From contig JBDSLU010000453.1 in NCBI GenBank assembly GCA_039916225.1, positions 1 to 35,249 of the forward strand: DNA of 35,249 nt, in the 5' to 3' direction. Positions within the stretch are counted from its first letter, which is position 1; each line of letters opens with the position of its first letter. Positions 7,879-16,500 of this stretch are shown one piece after another. The notes under the pieces were generated by a model that did not search any database, was not told where the DNA came from, and saw only the letters and a list, made by a program, of their open reading frames with translations. Source of the stretch: JBDSLU01 sp039916225. GTDB lineage: Bacteria; Acidobacteriota; Vicinamibacteria; Vicinamibacterales; Vicinamibacteraceae. The position numbers and the translations under genes are program-made.

Positions 7879-8262
7879 ATGACGAGACAGAGGGTGCTGG
7901 CAGCCCTGGCTGCGGTCGTGGTGGCAATCGTTGCCATCGCCGGACCGGCTGGTGCCGCCGCGCCGAAGAAGTTCAAGGCCACTCGCGCATTCGTCGTCGA
8001 CCGGCAGTCCGGCACGCTGCGGATGCCGACCCCGGCCGAAGTCGACGCCGTCGTCACGACCCTGACCGCGCTCGGCCAGCAGCCGGCTGAGCGCCTGACC
8101 TCGACTCCCGCCGCCAATGGCGCGGTGGGCATGGACCTGGCTGGCGGCTTCGCCGGCGTCTTGCTGGCGCGGCCGAACGACGATGGTTCGTGGGAGACCC
8201 GCTGCGTGTTCACGGTCGAAGAGGGCGCCGAGTTCCTCGGCCTCGTCGAGGACGTCCAGTGA
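7879..8262 (+). CDS. Small exported protein of unknown function
   Basis: 127 aa. AGGAGG lies just upstream of the ATG. A signal peptide (MTRQRVLAALAAVVVAIVAIAGPAGA, residues 1-26) is followed by a mature part of about 100 residues. This has the stretch RAFVVDRQSGTLRMPTPAEV and ends GSWETRCVFTVEEGAEFLGL, with one Cys. It weakly recalls small exported proteins that accompany PEP-CTERM or PA-domain secreted proteins, but I cannot assign a family with confidence. It is 14 bp upstream of the metzincin-like gene and shares its promoter, so the two probably work together, for example as propeptide, inhibitor or chaperone. That pairing is inferred from position only. Confidence 0.75.
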   Translation: MTRQRVLAALAAVVVAIVAIAGPAGAAAPKKFKATRAFVVDRQSGTLRMPTPAEVDAVVTTLTALGQQPAERLTSTPAANGAVGMDLAGGFAGVLLARPNDDGSWETRCVFTVEEGAEFLGLVEDVQ

Positions 8263-8276
8263 GGAGCGCCGCAGCC

Positions 8277-9974
8277 ATGACCATCCGCCGACGCGTGCCG
8301 ATCCGTCTCGTCGCGCTCGCGCTCGCGAGCGTCCTCGTCCCCGCCGCCGCCGTCGCCGGGCCGGCGCAGTTCGTCATCGTCAACATCAATGCGCCTGGCG
8401 TCGGCTTCAACGATCCGACCCCGGCGGCGCCCGTCGGCGGCAACACCGGCACGACGCTCGGCGAGCAGCGGCTGATCGCGTTCCAGCACGCGGCCGCCAT
8501 CTGGAGCGCGCGCCTGGACAGCGCGGTGCCGATCCGGATCCGCGCCCAGTTCACTGCGCTGGCGCCGAACGTGCTCGGCAGTGCTGGCCCGACGCAGGTG
8601 TTCCGCGACTTCACCAACGCCCCGCTGGCCGGCACGTGGTATCACGTCGCCCTGGCCAACAAGCTGGCCGGCGTCGACCTGTCGCCGGCAACCGACGACA
8701 TCAACGCCAACTTCAGCACCAACTTCAACTTCTACCTGGGCCTCGACAACAACCACGGCGCCTTGAACGATCTGGTGGCGGTGCTGTTGCACGAGTTCGC
8801 TCATGGCCTGGGCTTCAGCCAGACCGCGAGCCTCGCCACCGGTGCGCTCCTCGGCGGGTTTCCCGATCACTACAACACCAAGCTGCTCGACACGACGCTC
8901 GGTCTTCATTGGCCGCAGATGACCAACGCGCAGCGGCTCGAGTCGGCGACGCGCTTCGGTCGGGTCGTCTTCGACGGCGTGGGGGTGACCGCCGCGGTGC
9001 CGGTGGTGCTGTCGCTCGGCAGCCCGACGGTCGACGTCAACAGCCCGGCCAGCATCGCGGGCGGCTACCAGTTCGGCACCGCCGCATTCGGGCCGCGGAT
9101 CGGGGATCCCAGCGTGACGGCCAACATCGTCGAGGCGGTCGACGCGGTGGAAGGCGGCGTCATCGGCGCGACGCCCACCGACGGCTGCTCGGCGTTCACC
9201 AACGCCGCCGCCATCGCCGGCCAGATCGCGTTGATCGAGCGCGGCCAGTGCGGCTTCGCGGTCAAGGCGCGTAACGCCACCCAGGCCGGCGCGGCCGCGG
9301 TGATCATCTACAACAACAACACCGCGGCCAACGCCAACGCCGCGCCGCCGGGGATGGCCGGCGACGGCATCAACGACGCCTTCGTCACCGTGCCGACGGT
9401 CAGCCTGCGCCGGGCCGATGCGCTGGCGATCGTCGCCCAGCTCGGTGGCGGTGTAAACGCGGACATCGGCATCGACCTCGCGGTGCGGGCCGGTGCCGAC
9501 GCGCTCGGCCGGGCCCGCGTCTACGCCCCGTTCCCGGTCGCCGGCGGATCGTCGATCTCGCACTACGACACCGTGGCCTCGCGCAACCTGCTGATGGAGC
9601 CGGCCATCAACCCCGACCTGACGCACAACGTGAAGGCCCCGTTCGACATGACGTGGGAACTGCTGCACGACGTCGGCTGGACCTTCCCCGACGCCGACGG
9701 CGACACTTTCCCTGACGACGAGGACTGCAACGCGGCGTCGGACGTCCGGCCGACGATCATCCTCAACGGCCGCGACACCGGGGTGCCGAACCGCGGGCTC
9801 GGGGCCGGCTGCACGATGACCGACACGCTCGTGGCGCTGAAGGCCGCCTCGGGGCCGAACCACGGCGACTTCGTCTCCGCGGTCGCGCACGTGACCAACC
9901 AGTGGAAGGCCGCCGGTCTGATCACGGGCGCCCAGAAGGCCGCGATCCAGGTCACCGCGGCCAAGTGGCGCTAA
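8277..9974 (+). CDS. Secreted PA-domain metzincin-like protein
   Basis: 565 aa with a signal peptide (residues 1-28). The ATG at 8277 follows GAGGAG by about 10 nt. The zinc motif HEFAHGLGFSQ (172-182) matches HEXXHXXGXX, but the usual third ligand His/Asp at the last position is Gln. A protease-associated (PA) domain is inserted at about 295-400 (DGCSAFTNAAAIAGQIALIERGQCGF, residues 302-327). The protease fold then resumes with SISHYD (about 427-431) and LLMEP (438-442), a likely Met-turn. His429 may supply the missing zinc ligand. After it comes a calcium-binding-like DADGDTFPDDED run (472-483) and a short C-terminal helix-rich tail. It is likely an extracellular protease. Activity is uncertain because of the altered zinc site. 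Confidence 0.8.
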   Translation: MTIRRRVPIRLVALALASVLVPAAAVAGPAQFVIVNINAPGVGFNDPTPAAPVGGNTGTTLGEQRLIAFQHAAAIWSARLDSAVPIRIRAQFTALAPNVLGSAGPTQVFRDFTNAPLAGTWYHVALANKLAGVDLSPATDDINANFSTNFNFYLGLDNNHGALNDLVAVLLHEFAHGLGFSQTASLATGALLGGFPDHYNTKLLDTTLGLHWPQMTNAQRLESATRFGRVVFDGVGVTAAVPVVLSLGSPTVDVNSPASIAGGYQFGTAAFGPRIGDPSVTANIVEAVDAVEGGVIGATPTDGCSAFTNAAAIAGQIALIERGQCGFAVKARNATQAGAAAVIIYNNNTAANANAAPPGMAGDGINDAFVTVPTVSLRRADALAIVAQLGGGVNADIGIDLAVRAGADALGRARVYAPFPVAGGSSISHYDTVASRNLLMEPAINPDLTHNVKAPFDMTWELLHDVGWTFPDADGDTFPDDEDCNAASDVRPTIILNGRDTGVPNRGLGAGCTMTDTLVALKAASGPNHGDFVSAVAHVTNQWKAAGLITGAQKAAIQVTAAKWR

Positions 9975-9991
9975 CCCATCACTCACCCGAC

Positions 9992-10099
9992 GACTCCGGA
10001 GTCCCTACCCCTTAGGACTCCGGAGTCCTTGCCCCTTCCGATTCCGGAGTCGTGCCCCTCGACGACTCCGGAGTCGTCACATGGACCCCTCCGGAATCT
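9992..10099. repeat. Tandem array of palindromes with 24-bp period
   Basis: GACTCCGGAGTC palindromes begin at 9992, 10016, 10040 (one mismatch) and 10064. A decayed copy lies around TCCGGA at 10090. The TCCGGA cores are spaced exactly 24, 24 and 24 bp, then 23. Two copies extend to longer perfect palindromes (10014-10029, 16 bp; 10061-10078, 18 bp). The spacers are similar (ACCCCTT, GCCCCTT, GCCCCTC). The array lies between the metzincin stop and the ArsR promoter. It may be an operator array, a protein-binding repeat or a transcription-stopping hairpin series. Confidence 0.9.
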
Positions 10100-10114
10100 C
10101 CCCGGCAGCTGTCG

Positions 10115-10144
10115 TTGACACATTCCCATATGGGAATGTATAAC
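10115..10144 (+). promoter_or_regulatory. ArsR-family promoter with a 20-bp palindromic operator
   Basis: TTGACA (10115-10120) and TATAAC (10139-10144) flank an 18-bp spacer. ACATTCCCAT and ATGGGAATGT (10120-10139) form a perfect palindrome that fills the spacer. A bound dimer would block RNA polymerase, the standard mode of an ArsR-type autorepressor. The start codon at 10151 is 6 nt beyond the -10, so the mRNA is probably leaderless. Confidence 0.8.
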
Positions 10145-10150
10145 CGGGTC

Positions 10151-10474
10151 ATGCCACGGGCGTCGACGCGGTCCGATCCCTTCAACGCCATCGCCGAGCC
10201 GCGCCGGCGGCACATCCTCGAGCTGCTCGCCGGCGAGGAGCGATCCGTCTCCGAGATCGCGGCGGCGCTCGAGCTGAACCAGCCGTCGACGTCGAAGCAT
10301 CTGCAGGTGCTGCTCGAGGTGGGCCTCGTCGATGCCCGCCGCGACGGCCGCAGCACGCTCTATCGCACCAACCCCAACCCCCTGCGCACGATCCACGAGT
10401 GGAGCGGGCTGTTCGCGCGGCACTGGCGCGCCCAGCTGCAGCGCATCAAGACCCACGCCGAGGAGAGCCGATGA
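10151..10474 (+). CDS. ArsR/SmtB-family winged-helix repressor
   Basis: 107-aa DNA-binding protein. It begins PFNAIAEPRRRHILELLAGEERSVSEIAAALELNQPSTSKHLQVLLEVGLVDARRDGRSTLYR in pieces that match the ArsR winged helix (helix-turn-helix about residues 35-65, wing about 70-82). There is no cysteine metal site, so this is the non-metal subclass usually found beside SRPBCC/AHSA1 genes. ATG 10151 is chosen over upstream in-frame codons because it follows the operator-promoter directly and the protein then has the normal length. It overlaps the next gene by 4 nt (ATGA). It probably represses its own operon through the palindrome at 10120-10139. The inducer is unknown. Confidence 0.92.
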   Translation: MPRASTRSDPFNAIAEPRRRHILELLAGEERSVSEIAAALELNQPSTSKHLQVLLEVGLVDARRDGRSTLYRTNPNPLRTIHEWSGLFARHWRAQLQRIKTHAEESR

Positions 10475-10920
10475 CCACAGCCAGCCTGACCCGCGATCCG
10501 ATCATCATCAACGAACAGATCCTCGTCCGCGCCTCGATCGAGAAGACCTTTGCGTCGCTCGTCGCGCAGATGGGCCGCCTCAACGAGACGCACGAGGGCA
10601 AGCCGATGCCGATGATCCTCGAGGCGTTCCCCGGCGGCCGCTGGTATCGCGATCTCGGCGGCGAGGACGGCCACCTGTGGGCGTTCGTCCAGAGCATCAA
10701 GCGGCCGGCGCTGCTGGAGCTGTGGGGCCCGCTGTTCATGTCGAACGCGGCCTCGTCGAACCTCCAGTATCGGCTCACCGAGGCCGACGGCGGCACGCTG
10801 ATCACCTTCCGCCACACCCTGCTCGGTCCGCCGCCCGGCGACGATCACGCGCGGATGGGACAGGGTTGGGCGGCGCTGCACGCGCGCGTCCGCGCCGCGG
10901 CGGAAACCGGCGGCGAATAG
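10471..10920 (+). CDS. SRPBCC (AHSA1-like) domain protein
   Basis: 149-aa START/Bet v1-like fold protein with a hydrophobic ligand pocket. The opening strand INEQILVRASIEKTFASLV, the central FPGGRWYRDLGGEDGHLWAFVQSIKRP and the late LQYRLTEADGGTLITFRHTLLGP with a C-terminal helix follow the AHSA1 pattern. It is translationally coupled to the ArsR gene, a common arrangement in which the pair senses or handles a small hydrophobic compound. Substrate is unknown. It ends 9 bp before the DinB-family gene, so all three are probably one operon. Confidence 0.85.
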   Translation: MTTASLTRDPIIINEQILVRASIEKTFASLVAQMGRLNETHEGKPMPMILEAFPGGRWYRDLGGEDGHLWAFVQSIKRPALLELWGPLFMSNAASSNLQYRLTEADGGTLITFRHTLLGPPPGDDHARMGQGWAALHARVRAAAETGGE

Positions 10921-10929
10921 GAGCGACTG

Positions 10930-11430
10930 ATGCGCATCATCGACGCCTTGATCGGCGAGCTCGAGCAGGAAGCGAAGACCACGGCGCGCGTGCTCGAGCG
11001 CGTGCCCGAGGCGCACCTCGCCTGGAAGCCGCACCCGAAGTCGTACTCGCTCGGACAATTGGCCCTGCACGTCGCCAGCGTCCCCGGCAACGTCGCCGCG
11101 CTGGCCGCGCAGGACACGCCATCGGCGCCCGGGTTCACGCAGCGCGAAGCGGCATCGACGAGCGAGCTGCTGCCAGCGCTGGACGCCAGCGTCGCCAAGG
11201 TGCGCGAGCACCTCGGCTCGTTCGACGACGCGCGGATGACCGCGACGTGGCGGCTGATGGCCGGCGAGCGCGAGATCATGGCCATGCCGCGGGTGGCGTT
11301 CGTCCGCGCGATCATGCTCAACCACTGGTACCACCACCGGGGCCAGCTCCTCGTCTATCTGCGGCTGCTCGACGTGCCGGTGCCGTCGGTCTACGGTCCG
11401 ACCGCCGACGAGCCCAACCCGTTCGGGTGA
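10930..11430 (+). CDS. DinB-family four-helix-bundle protein
   Basis: 166 aa. The DinB/YfiT metal site is visible as His47 (LALHVAS) and His132/His136 in NHWYHHRGQL. AWKPHPKSYSLGQL near residue 31 is the typical first motif. Members are often thiol-dependent transferases or hydrolases acting in stress detoxification. No substrate can be deduced. GAG-rich sequence lies just before the ATG. It is the third gene of the ArsR-SRPBCC-DinB cluster and its stop overlaps an extended -10 element for the following AraC gene. Confidence 0.88.
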   Translation: MRIIDALIGELEQEAKTTARVLERVPEAHLAWKPHPKSYSLGQLALHVASVPGNVAALAAQDTPSAPGFTQREAASTSELLPALDASVAKVREHLGSFDDARMTATWRLMAGEREIMAMPRVAFVRAIMLNHWYHHRGQLLVYLRLLDVPVPSVYGPTADEPNPFG

Positions 11431-11436
11431 TACAGT
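11428..11436 (+). promoter_or_regulatory. Putative extended -10 promoter for the AraC gene
   Basis: TGA-TACAGT matches an extended -10 (TGn plus hexamer). Its TGA doubles as the stop codon of the DinB gene. No good -35 is seen. The AraC start is 29 nt further on, preceded by a small GC hairpin around CCCCGCGCCGGGG. Confidence 0.35.
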
Positions 11437-11465
11437 CGGCGGTCCCCGCGCCGGGGAACGCGCCG

Positions 11466-12296
11466 ATGGACCAGATCGACAGCCGGACGCTGCTCGAAAC
11501 GCCGACCGTCGAGCTCTGCGACGTCTGCTGTCCAGGGCTCCCGGTCGAGCCGACCGAGGACGAGTTCACCGCCGGCCTGCAGCTGGTCTTCCCCTATCGC
11601 GGCGTCTTCGTCCGCCACGTCGGCGACGACCAGGCGGTCGCCGAACCGACGCAGGTCCTCTTCTTCAACGGCGGCGAGGCCTACCGGATCAGCCATCCGG
11701 TGCCCGGCGGCGATGCCTGCCTGAGCCTGGCGATCAGCGAGACGCTGTTGCGGGAACTGACGCCGGCGGCGCTGCTGCGCGAGGGCCCCGGCTTCGTCTT
11801 CCGCCAGCAGCGGCTGCGGATCGACGCGCGCGCCCAGGCGCTGGTCGCGCTGCTGCGTCACAGCACGCAGCGCGGAATCGCCGAGACGCTCGAGGCCGAG
11901 AGCCTGGCGCTGACGCTGGTGCGTCGCGCCCTCGGCCCGAGCACCACGCACACGCCCGGCTCGACGCCGACCCGCCGCAAGCTGGTCGATCGCACCAAGG
12001 TGCTGCTGGCCTCGGATCTGGCGCGGCGCTGGACGCTGGCCGAAATCGCCGTCGAGATCGGCCACTCCCCGGTCTACCTGACCCAGGTCTTCCAGCAGGT
12101 CGAAGGGCTGCCCCTCTACCGCTACCAGCTCCGCCTCCGCCTCGGCCGGGCCCTCGATCTGCTGGGCAAATCCGACGATCTGACCACGCTCGGCCTCGAC
12201 CTCGGCTTCTCCAGCCACAGCCACTTCACCTCGGCCTTCACCCAGGCCTACGGCCGGTCCCCCTCGGAGTTCCGGCAGGCCGTGAAGCGCAGCTAG
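11466..12296 (+). CDS. AraC-family transcriptional regulator
   Basis: 276 aa. The N-terminal half is a cupin-like sensor (LVFPYRGVFVRHVGDDQAV, then LFFNGGEAYRISHP, then ACLSLAI). The C-terminal half (about 180-276) has the two AraC helix-turn-helix units: WTLAEIAVEIGHSPVYLTQVFQQVEGLPLYRYQ and DLTTLGLDLGFSSHSHFTSAFTQAYGRSPSEFR. The ATG at 11466 gives the full sensor domain. A longer in-frame reading upstream covers the ArsR operon on another frame and is not real. A cysteine pair (CDVCC, about residues 18-22) near the N-terminus is unusual and might be redox- or metal-sensitive. Targets are unknown; it follows the ArsR cluster and may control it. Confidence 0.92.
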   Translation: MDQIDSRTLLETPTVELCDVCCPGLPVEPTEDEFTAGLQLVFPYRGVFVRHVGDDQAVAEPTQVLFFNGGEAYRISHPVPGGDACLSLAISETLLRELTPAALLREGPGFVFRQQRLRIDARAQALVALLRHSTQRGIAETLEAESLALTLVRRALGPSTTHTPGSTPTRRKLVDRTKVLLASDLARRWTLAEIAVEIGHSPVYLTQVFQQVEGLPLYRYQLRLRLGRALDLLGKSDDLTTLGLDLGFSSHSHFTSAFTQAYGRSPSEFRQAVKRS

Positions 12297-12393
12297 GCGA
12301 TTCGTCGCAGCTAAAGATCTCGGAAGCGCCGGTTTGGCGCCGGATGGTCTACTGCGTTCACCCTGGACGTGACGGGGTTGAACGGAGGATGCC

Positions 12394-12546
12394 ATGACCG
12401 AGAACACCTGCGCCGCGTGTGACTGCCCGCTCGACGAAAGCTCCATCAAGGTCACCATCGGCGGCCGGACCGTCGAGGTCTGCTGCGAAGACTGTGCGCG
12501 CTTGCTGAACGAAGCGCGCGCGGCGGTCGAGACTCCGAAGCCGTGA
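12394..12546 (+). CDS. 50-aa cysteine-rich, probably metal-binding protein
   Basis: MTENTCAACDCPLDESSIKV opens a 50-residue protein. GGAGG (12385-12389) lies 4 nt before its ATG. Six cysteines form CAACDC (6, 9, 11) and CCEDC (30, 31, 34), with a TIGGRTVEVCCEDCARLL strand-turn-helix between, resembling a YHS/TRASH-like zinc or heavy-metal knuckle. No signal peptide, so cytoplasmic. It has its own strong terminator (12590-12625). Real coding status is supported by the perfect ribosome-binding site, the paired Cys motifs and the terminator. Function is unknown; metal trafficking or sensing are possibilities. Confidence 0.82.
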   Translation: MTENTCAACDCPLDESSIKVTIGGRTVEVCCEDCARLLNEARAAVETPKP

Positions 12547-12589
12547 GCCGGCGCGCTCCAGGCGCGCCGCGGTAAGTCGGATCGTCTGG

Positions 12590-12625
12590 ACGGCCTCGAT
12601 CGGCGGTCGAGGCCGTCGTTTTTTC
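12590..12625 (+). terminator. Strong rho-independent terminator
   Basis: ACGGCCTCGA (12590-12599) and TCGAGGCCGT (12607-12616) form a perfect 10-bp stem with a 7-nt loop. Six T residues follow at 12619-12624. It ends the 50-aa Cys-rich gene. It is the best intrinsic terminator in the window. Confidence 0.92.
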
Positions 12626-12647
12626 TTACACCAGGACGGAGGGCGTG

Positions 12648-13364
12648 ATGAGGCCAGGAGCCTTGCAGGACGGACGTGTGCCTTGGCAACGGCGGGCGTT
12701 GTCGGCCATCGCGGTACTGACCATTGCGGTCGCGGGACAGCGGATGACGCTGGCGGCGGCCGGCCGCGAGATCGAGCACGCGCGCATGGCCTGCGGCGAC
12801 GTGCCGAAGCCGCCCGTGCGCCTGCACCTGGTCGACCGCGCCGGGCTGTCGGCCGACGCACGCGAGGAGCTGATGCGCGAGGCGCTGGCGCCGTGGCGGG
12901 CCGAAGGCGCGTCTCTGACGTGGACCGCGGTCATGCCGACCCGACCACCCGGCCCGGGCGAACCCAAGGATCTCTACGTCTTCATCGAGGGTGACGCCGG
13001 CGAGACGGCCGACCTGCGGCATCTGCCGATGGCCTCCATCCTGTTCACGAACGGCCAGCCCACGACGCACATCACGATCCACGCCGGCCACGTCGCCCGC
13101 CGGCTGGCGACCGTGCGGCTGGACGATCGACCGCTCGCCGAGCAACCGCGGATGATCCGCGATCGCATCCTCGGCCGCGTCCTCGGCCGGGCCGTCGCAC
13201 ACGAGGTCGGCCACTTCCTGTTCGCGTCGCGCGAGCACGAATCCGCCGGCCTGATGCGGGCCAGCCATCGCATCGACCACCTGATGGCGCCCGGGCATCC
13301 GGCGTTTCGCCTGCGGCCGGCCGCGTCGGCCGGGTGTCTCGTCGCCCGGGGCGGTGGCGGCTAG
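12648..13364 (+). CDS. Exported zinc-metalloprotease-like protein
   Basis: 238 aa. GGAGGG (12638-12643) precedes tandem GTG/ATG codons at 12645 and 12648; the ATG is preferred. The basic N-terminus and hydrophobic stretch (about 17-38) suggest a signal peptide or anchor. The zinc motif HEVGHFLFASREH (about 185-197) followed by SAGLMR (about 200-204) has the HEXXH, a downstream His and a Met that could form a Met-turn, so it is metzincin-like although the His spacing differs from the classical HEXXHXXGXXH. Acidobacterial proteins with this HEXXH..H..GLM layout are usually annotated as hypothetical. It has no obvious operon partner. Confidence 0.72.
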   Translation: MRPGALQDGRVPWQRRALSAIAVLTIAVAGQRMTLAAAGREIEHARMACGDVPKPPVRLHLVDRAGLSADAREELMREALAPWRAEGASLTWTAVMPTRPPGPGEPKDLYVFIEGDAGETADLRHLPMASILFTNGQPTTHITIHAGHVARRLATVRLDDRPLAEQPRMIRDRILGRVLGRAVAHEVGHFLFASREHESAGLMRASHRIDHLMAPGHPAFRLRPAASAGCLVARGGGG

Positions 13365-13375
13365 CCGAAAGCCGG

Positions 13376-13407
13376 CGCCGCGATGTCCGACGCCTTCGCG
13401 GCGTTTT
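13376..13407 (+). terminator. Probable terminator after the metalloprotease-like gene
   Basis: CGCCGCGA (13376-13383) pairs with TCGCGGCG (13396-13403) around a 12-nt loop. TTTT follows at 13404-13407. The T tract is short. The rest of 13408-13535 holds no convincing promoter, only GC-rich sequence before the receptor's AAAGGAG. Confidence 0.5.
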
Positions 13408-13535
13408 AACGCCAGCGACTCCTTCCCGTTACGTCAGCGTCACAGCCCCCTCATAGCCTCAGCTGGCGCGTATCGCGCGCGGCGCCGGTGGGAATGGGGA
13501 ACGTGACCCGCGGCGCGCAAAGGAGTCTTGACGCA

Positions 13536-16500
13536 ATGCAGCACATCTCACAATTCGGGCGCACCTGTGTCCTTGCGGCCGCCCTCATCACTGCCCTGGT
13601 GTCCGCGCCCGCGATTGTCGTCGCCGAGAGCGACGGCAGTTTCAGCGGCACCGTCATCGATCCGTCGGGGTCGAGCGTATCGGGCGCCACGGTCGTGGCG
13701 GTCAACGAACGCACCGGCGAAGAGCGCGTCGTCGTCGCCAACGGCGACGGGCGCTACGTGCTGACCGGGCTGCGGCCGTCGGTCTACACGATCAAGGTCA
13801 CCTTCCAGGGCTTCGCCGCGGTCGAGTACACCGGCGTGCAGCTCGCGGCGTCTCAGGAGTTTCCGCTCGACCTGACGCTGCAGGCGGCCGGCGTGACCGA
13901 GGCCGTGACCGTCAAGGGGAACGCCACCGCGATGGATCTCAGCTCGGCGCGCATCGGCGTCAACGTCACCGAGCGTGAAGTGCTGAACCTGCCGGTGAAC
14001 GGCCGCCAGATGTCGCAGCTGATGCTGCAGGCGCCGGGCTCGCAGAACGCCGGCACCGGCACCTGGAACGACGTCCGCTTCAGCGGCCGCGCCAACCAGC
14101 AGAACGTGATCAAGTTCGACGGCGTCGAGGGCTCCGCGATCATCGATGCGGCGCCGGGCAACATCGCCGGCCAGATCGCCTCGCCCTTCAAGCTCCAGGC
14201 CAGCCTCGAGAACGTGCAGGAGTTCCGGGTCGAGTCGAACAACTATCCGGCCGAGTTCGGCACTGGCACCGGCGGCCAGGTGAGCGTGGTCACCAAGTCG
14301 GGCTCGAATCAGGTGTCGGGCTCGCTGTTCGAGTACTACCGCAACGACAAGTTCGACGCCCCGAACTACTTCGACTCGACGCGCAACGCCGACGGCAGCG
14401 TCATCCAGGAGCTGCCCAAGTCGGCGCTGCGTCAACACCAGTTCGGCGGCTCGCTGGGCACGCCGATTCTCAAGAATCGCGCCTTCCTCTTCGCCAGTTA
14501 CGAAGGCTATCGGCTCGATGCCGGCGTGAACTTCGTCGAGGCCGCGCCGAGCGCCGCTGCCTGGTCACGGGCCGTGCCGGCCATCGCCGCGCTGCGTCCA
14601 GGCTTCACCGCGCCGGGCGCGGTGGTCCTGCCGGGCGCCTCGGCCAACGCCGACTTCGACATTTACCAGCTGCAGGCGCTGGAGACGGTGGAGGAGAACT
14701 CGGTCAGCGTCCGCCTCGACCAGCGCTTCAACAACCAGTGGTCGTCCTACGTGCGCGTCTTCCACGATCGGGGCACGCAGCTGCGACCGGAGGGCGTCAG
14801 CGGACGGACGGTCAAGGTCACCAACAACCCGACCAACGCCATCTTCAACGTCCAGGGCACGCTGAACGCCGGGCTGCTGACCGAGTTCAAGGTCGGCTTC
14901 AACGCGCCGAAGGCGAGCATCGCCGGTGTCGCGCCGGTCGTCAACGGCATCGACTTCGGCAACCAGGCGTTCAACCTGAGCGGCTCGATCGCCAACACCG
15001 GCATCGCCGGCCAGAGTGCGTCGTCGGGCATCGTCGTGCCGGGCGGCCTCGTCCGCGCCAACAGCGCCACCAACGGTCGCGCCGCCCTCTACGACCCGTG
15101 GTCGATCGCCTTGGCCAACACCACGACGCTGGTCCGCGGCAACCACCTGACCAAGCTCGGCGTCGACGCCCGGCTGATCGGCATGTCGTTCGACCAGCAG
15201 GGCGGCACCACCTACTCGTTCGCCAACCTCGCCGCGTTCCTGGCCAACACGCCGTCCGGCATCCAGTACGCCGGTGACATCAGCGCGCCCAGCGTCTTCA
15301 ACAACGGCGCGACCGGGATGCGCGAGACCCGCCAGCAGTACTTCGTGGCGTTCGCCCAGGACGAGTGGAAGTTGTCGCCGCGCCTGACGCTCAACTACGG
15401 GCTGCGCTACGACTACTACACGCCGCTGACGGTGAAGGACGACCTGTTCGTCAAGTTCAACCTCGACACCGGCACGCTCGATCCGAACACCGTCGACCTG
15501 CACGGCACGAAGAAGAACAACATCCAGCCGCGGGTGGCCGCGACCTACAACGCCGGCAAGACCGTGCTGCGCGGCGGCTTCGGCGTGTTCGTCGGGCCGG
15601 GTCAGGGCGAGGACCTCATCCAGCCGATCGAGAGCGACCGCGTCAACACCACGCTCAGCACCGGCCCGCTGCTGGCGTTCCCGATCGACACCGGGGCGCT
15701 GGTCGCCAACTTCACCAGCAACCCGAACAACCGCAGCTACCAGCCGCGCGCCTACGCCGCCGAATACAACATCCCCGAGAAGGTCTACCAGTACACGGCG
15801 TCGGTGCAGCGCGAGTTCCGCGACGGCCTGACCGCGACGGCGGCCTACGTCGGCAGCCAGGGGCGGAACCTGTTCCTGCGCAGCGTCGGCAACCAGATCG
15901 TCGACGTGGTGACCAACCCGACGCCGGCCAGCGCCGCCTTCGTCATCCGCGAGTTCTCGCTGGTCGAGCGCAACGCGGCCGGCCAGGTGACGCGGGTCCA
16001 GAACCCCTACGCCGAGGTCGACTTCAAGACCAGTGGCGGCCACGACGAGTACAACGCGATGATGCTGTCGCTGAACCGCCGTTCGGCCAGCGGGCTGGCG
16101 ATGAACGTCCAGTACACGCTGGGCCGCAGCCGCGGCACCTCGGGCGGCTCGAACGAGGCCAACACCGCCGGTAACAACGCGCGCACGCTCGACCAGTTCG
16201 AGTACGAGAACGGCTACAACAACTTCGACGTCCGCCACACCTTCAACCTGAGCGTGCTCTACACGGTGCCGTTCGGACACGGGCGGACCTTCGGCGCCGA
16301 CGCCGGCACGCTGACGCAGGCGCTCCTCGGCGGCTGGGACGTCGGCGGCATCGTCAACGCGCGCAGCGGACTGCCGGTCCCGGTCCAGATCGTCCGGCCG
16401 GACATCGTCTACCAGGACGCGACCGGCAGCATCTTCGCCAACCCCGCCGCGGGTCGCATCGCCGTCATCAACGTCCCCGGCGGCGGCGCGTCGCGCAACG

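Noticed and set aside
7128..9986. 952-codon minus-strand open frame
   Set aside because: It covers the FMN reductase and two secreted proteins, whose signal peptides and catalytic motifs are on the plus strand.
9992..10099. CRISPR array
   Set aside because: Units are only 24 bp, spacers are about 12 bp and similar to each other, and no cas genes are present.
13475..13518. GCGCGC inverted arms before the second receptor
   Set aside because: Only 6 bp in very GC-rich DNA with a long loop, so not distinguishable from chance.
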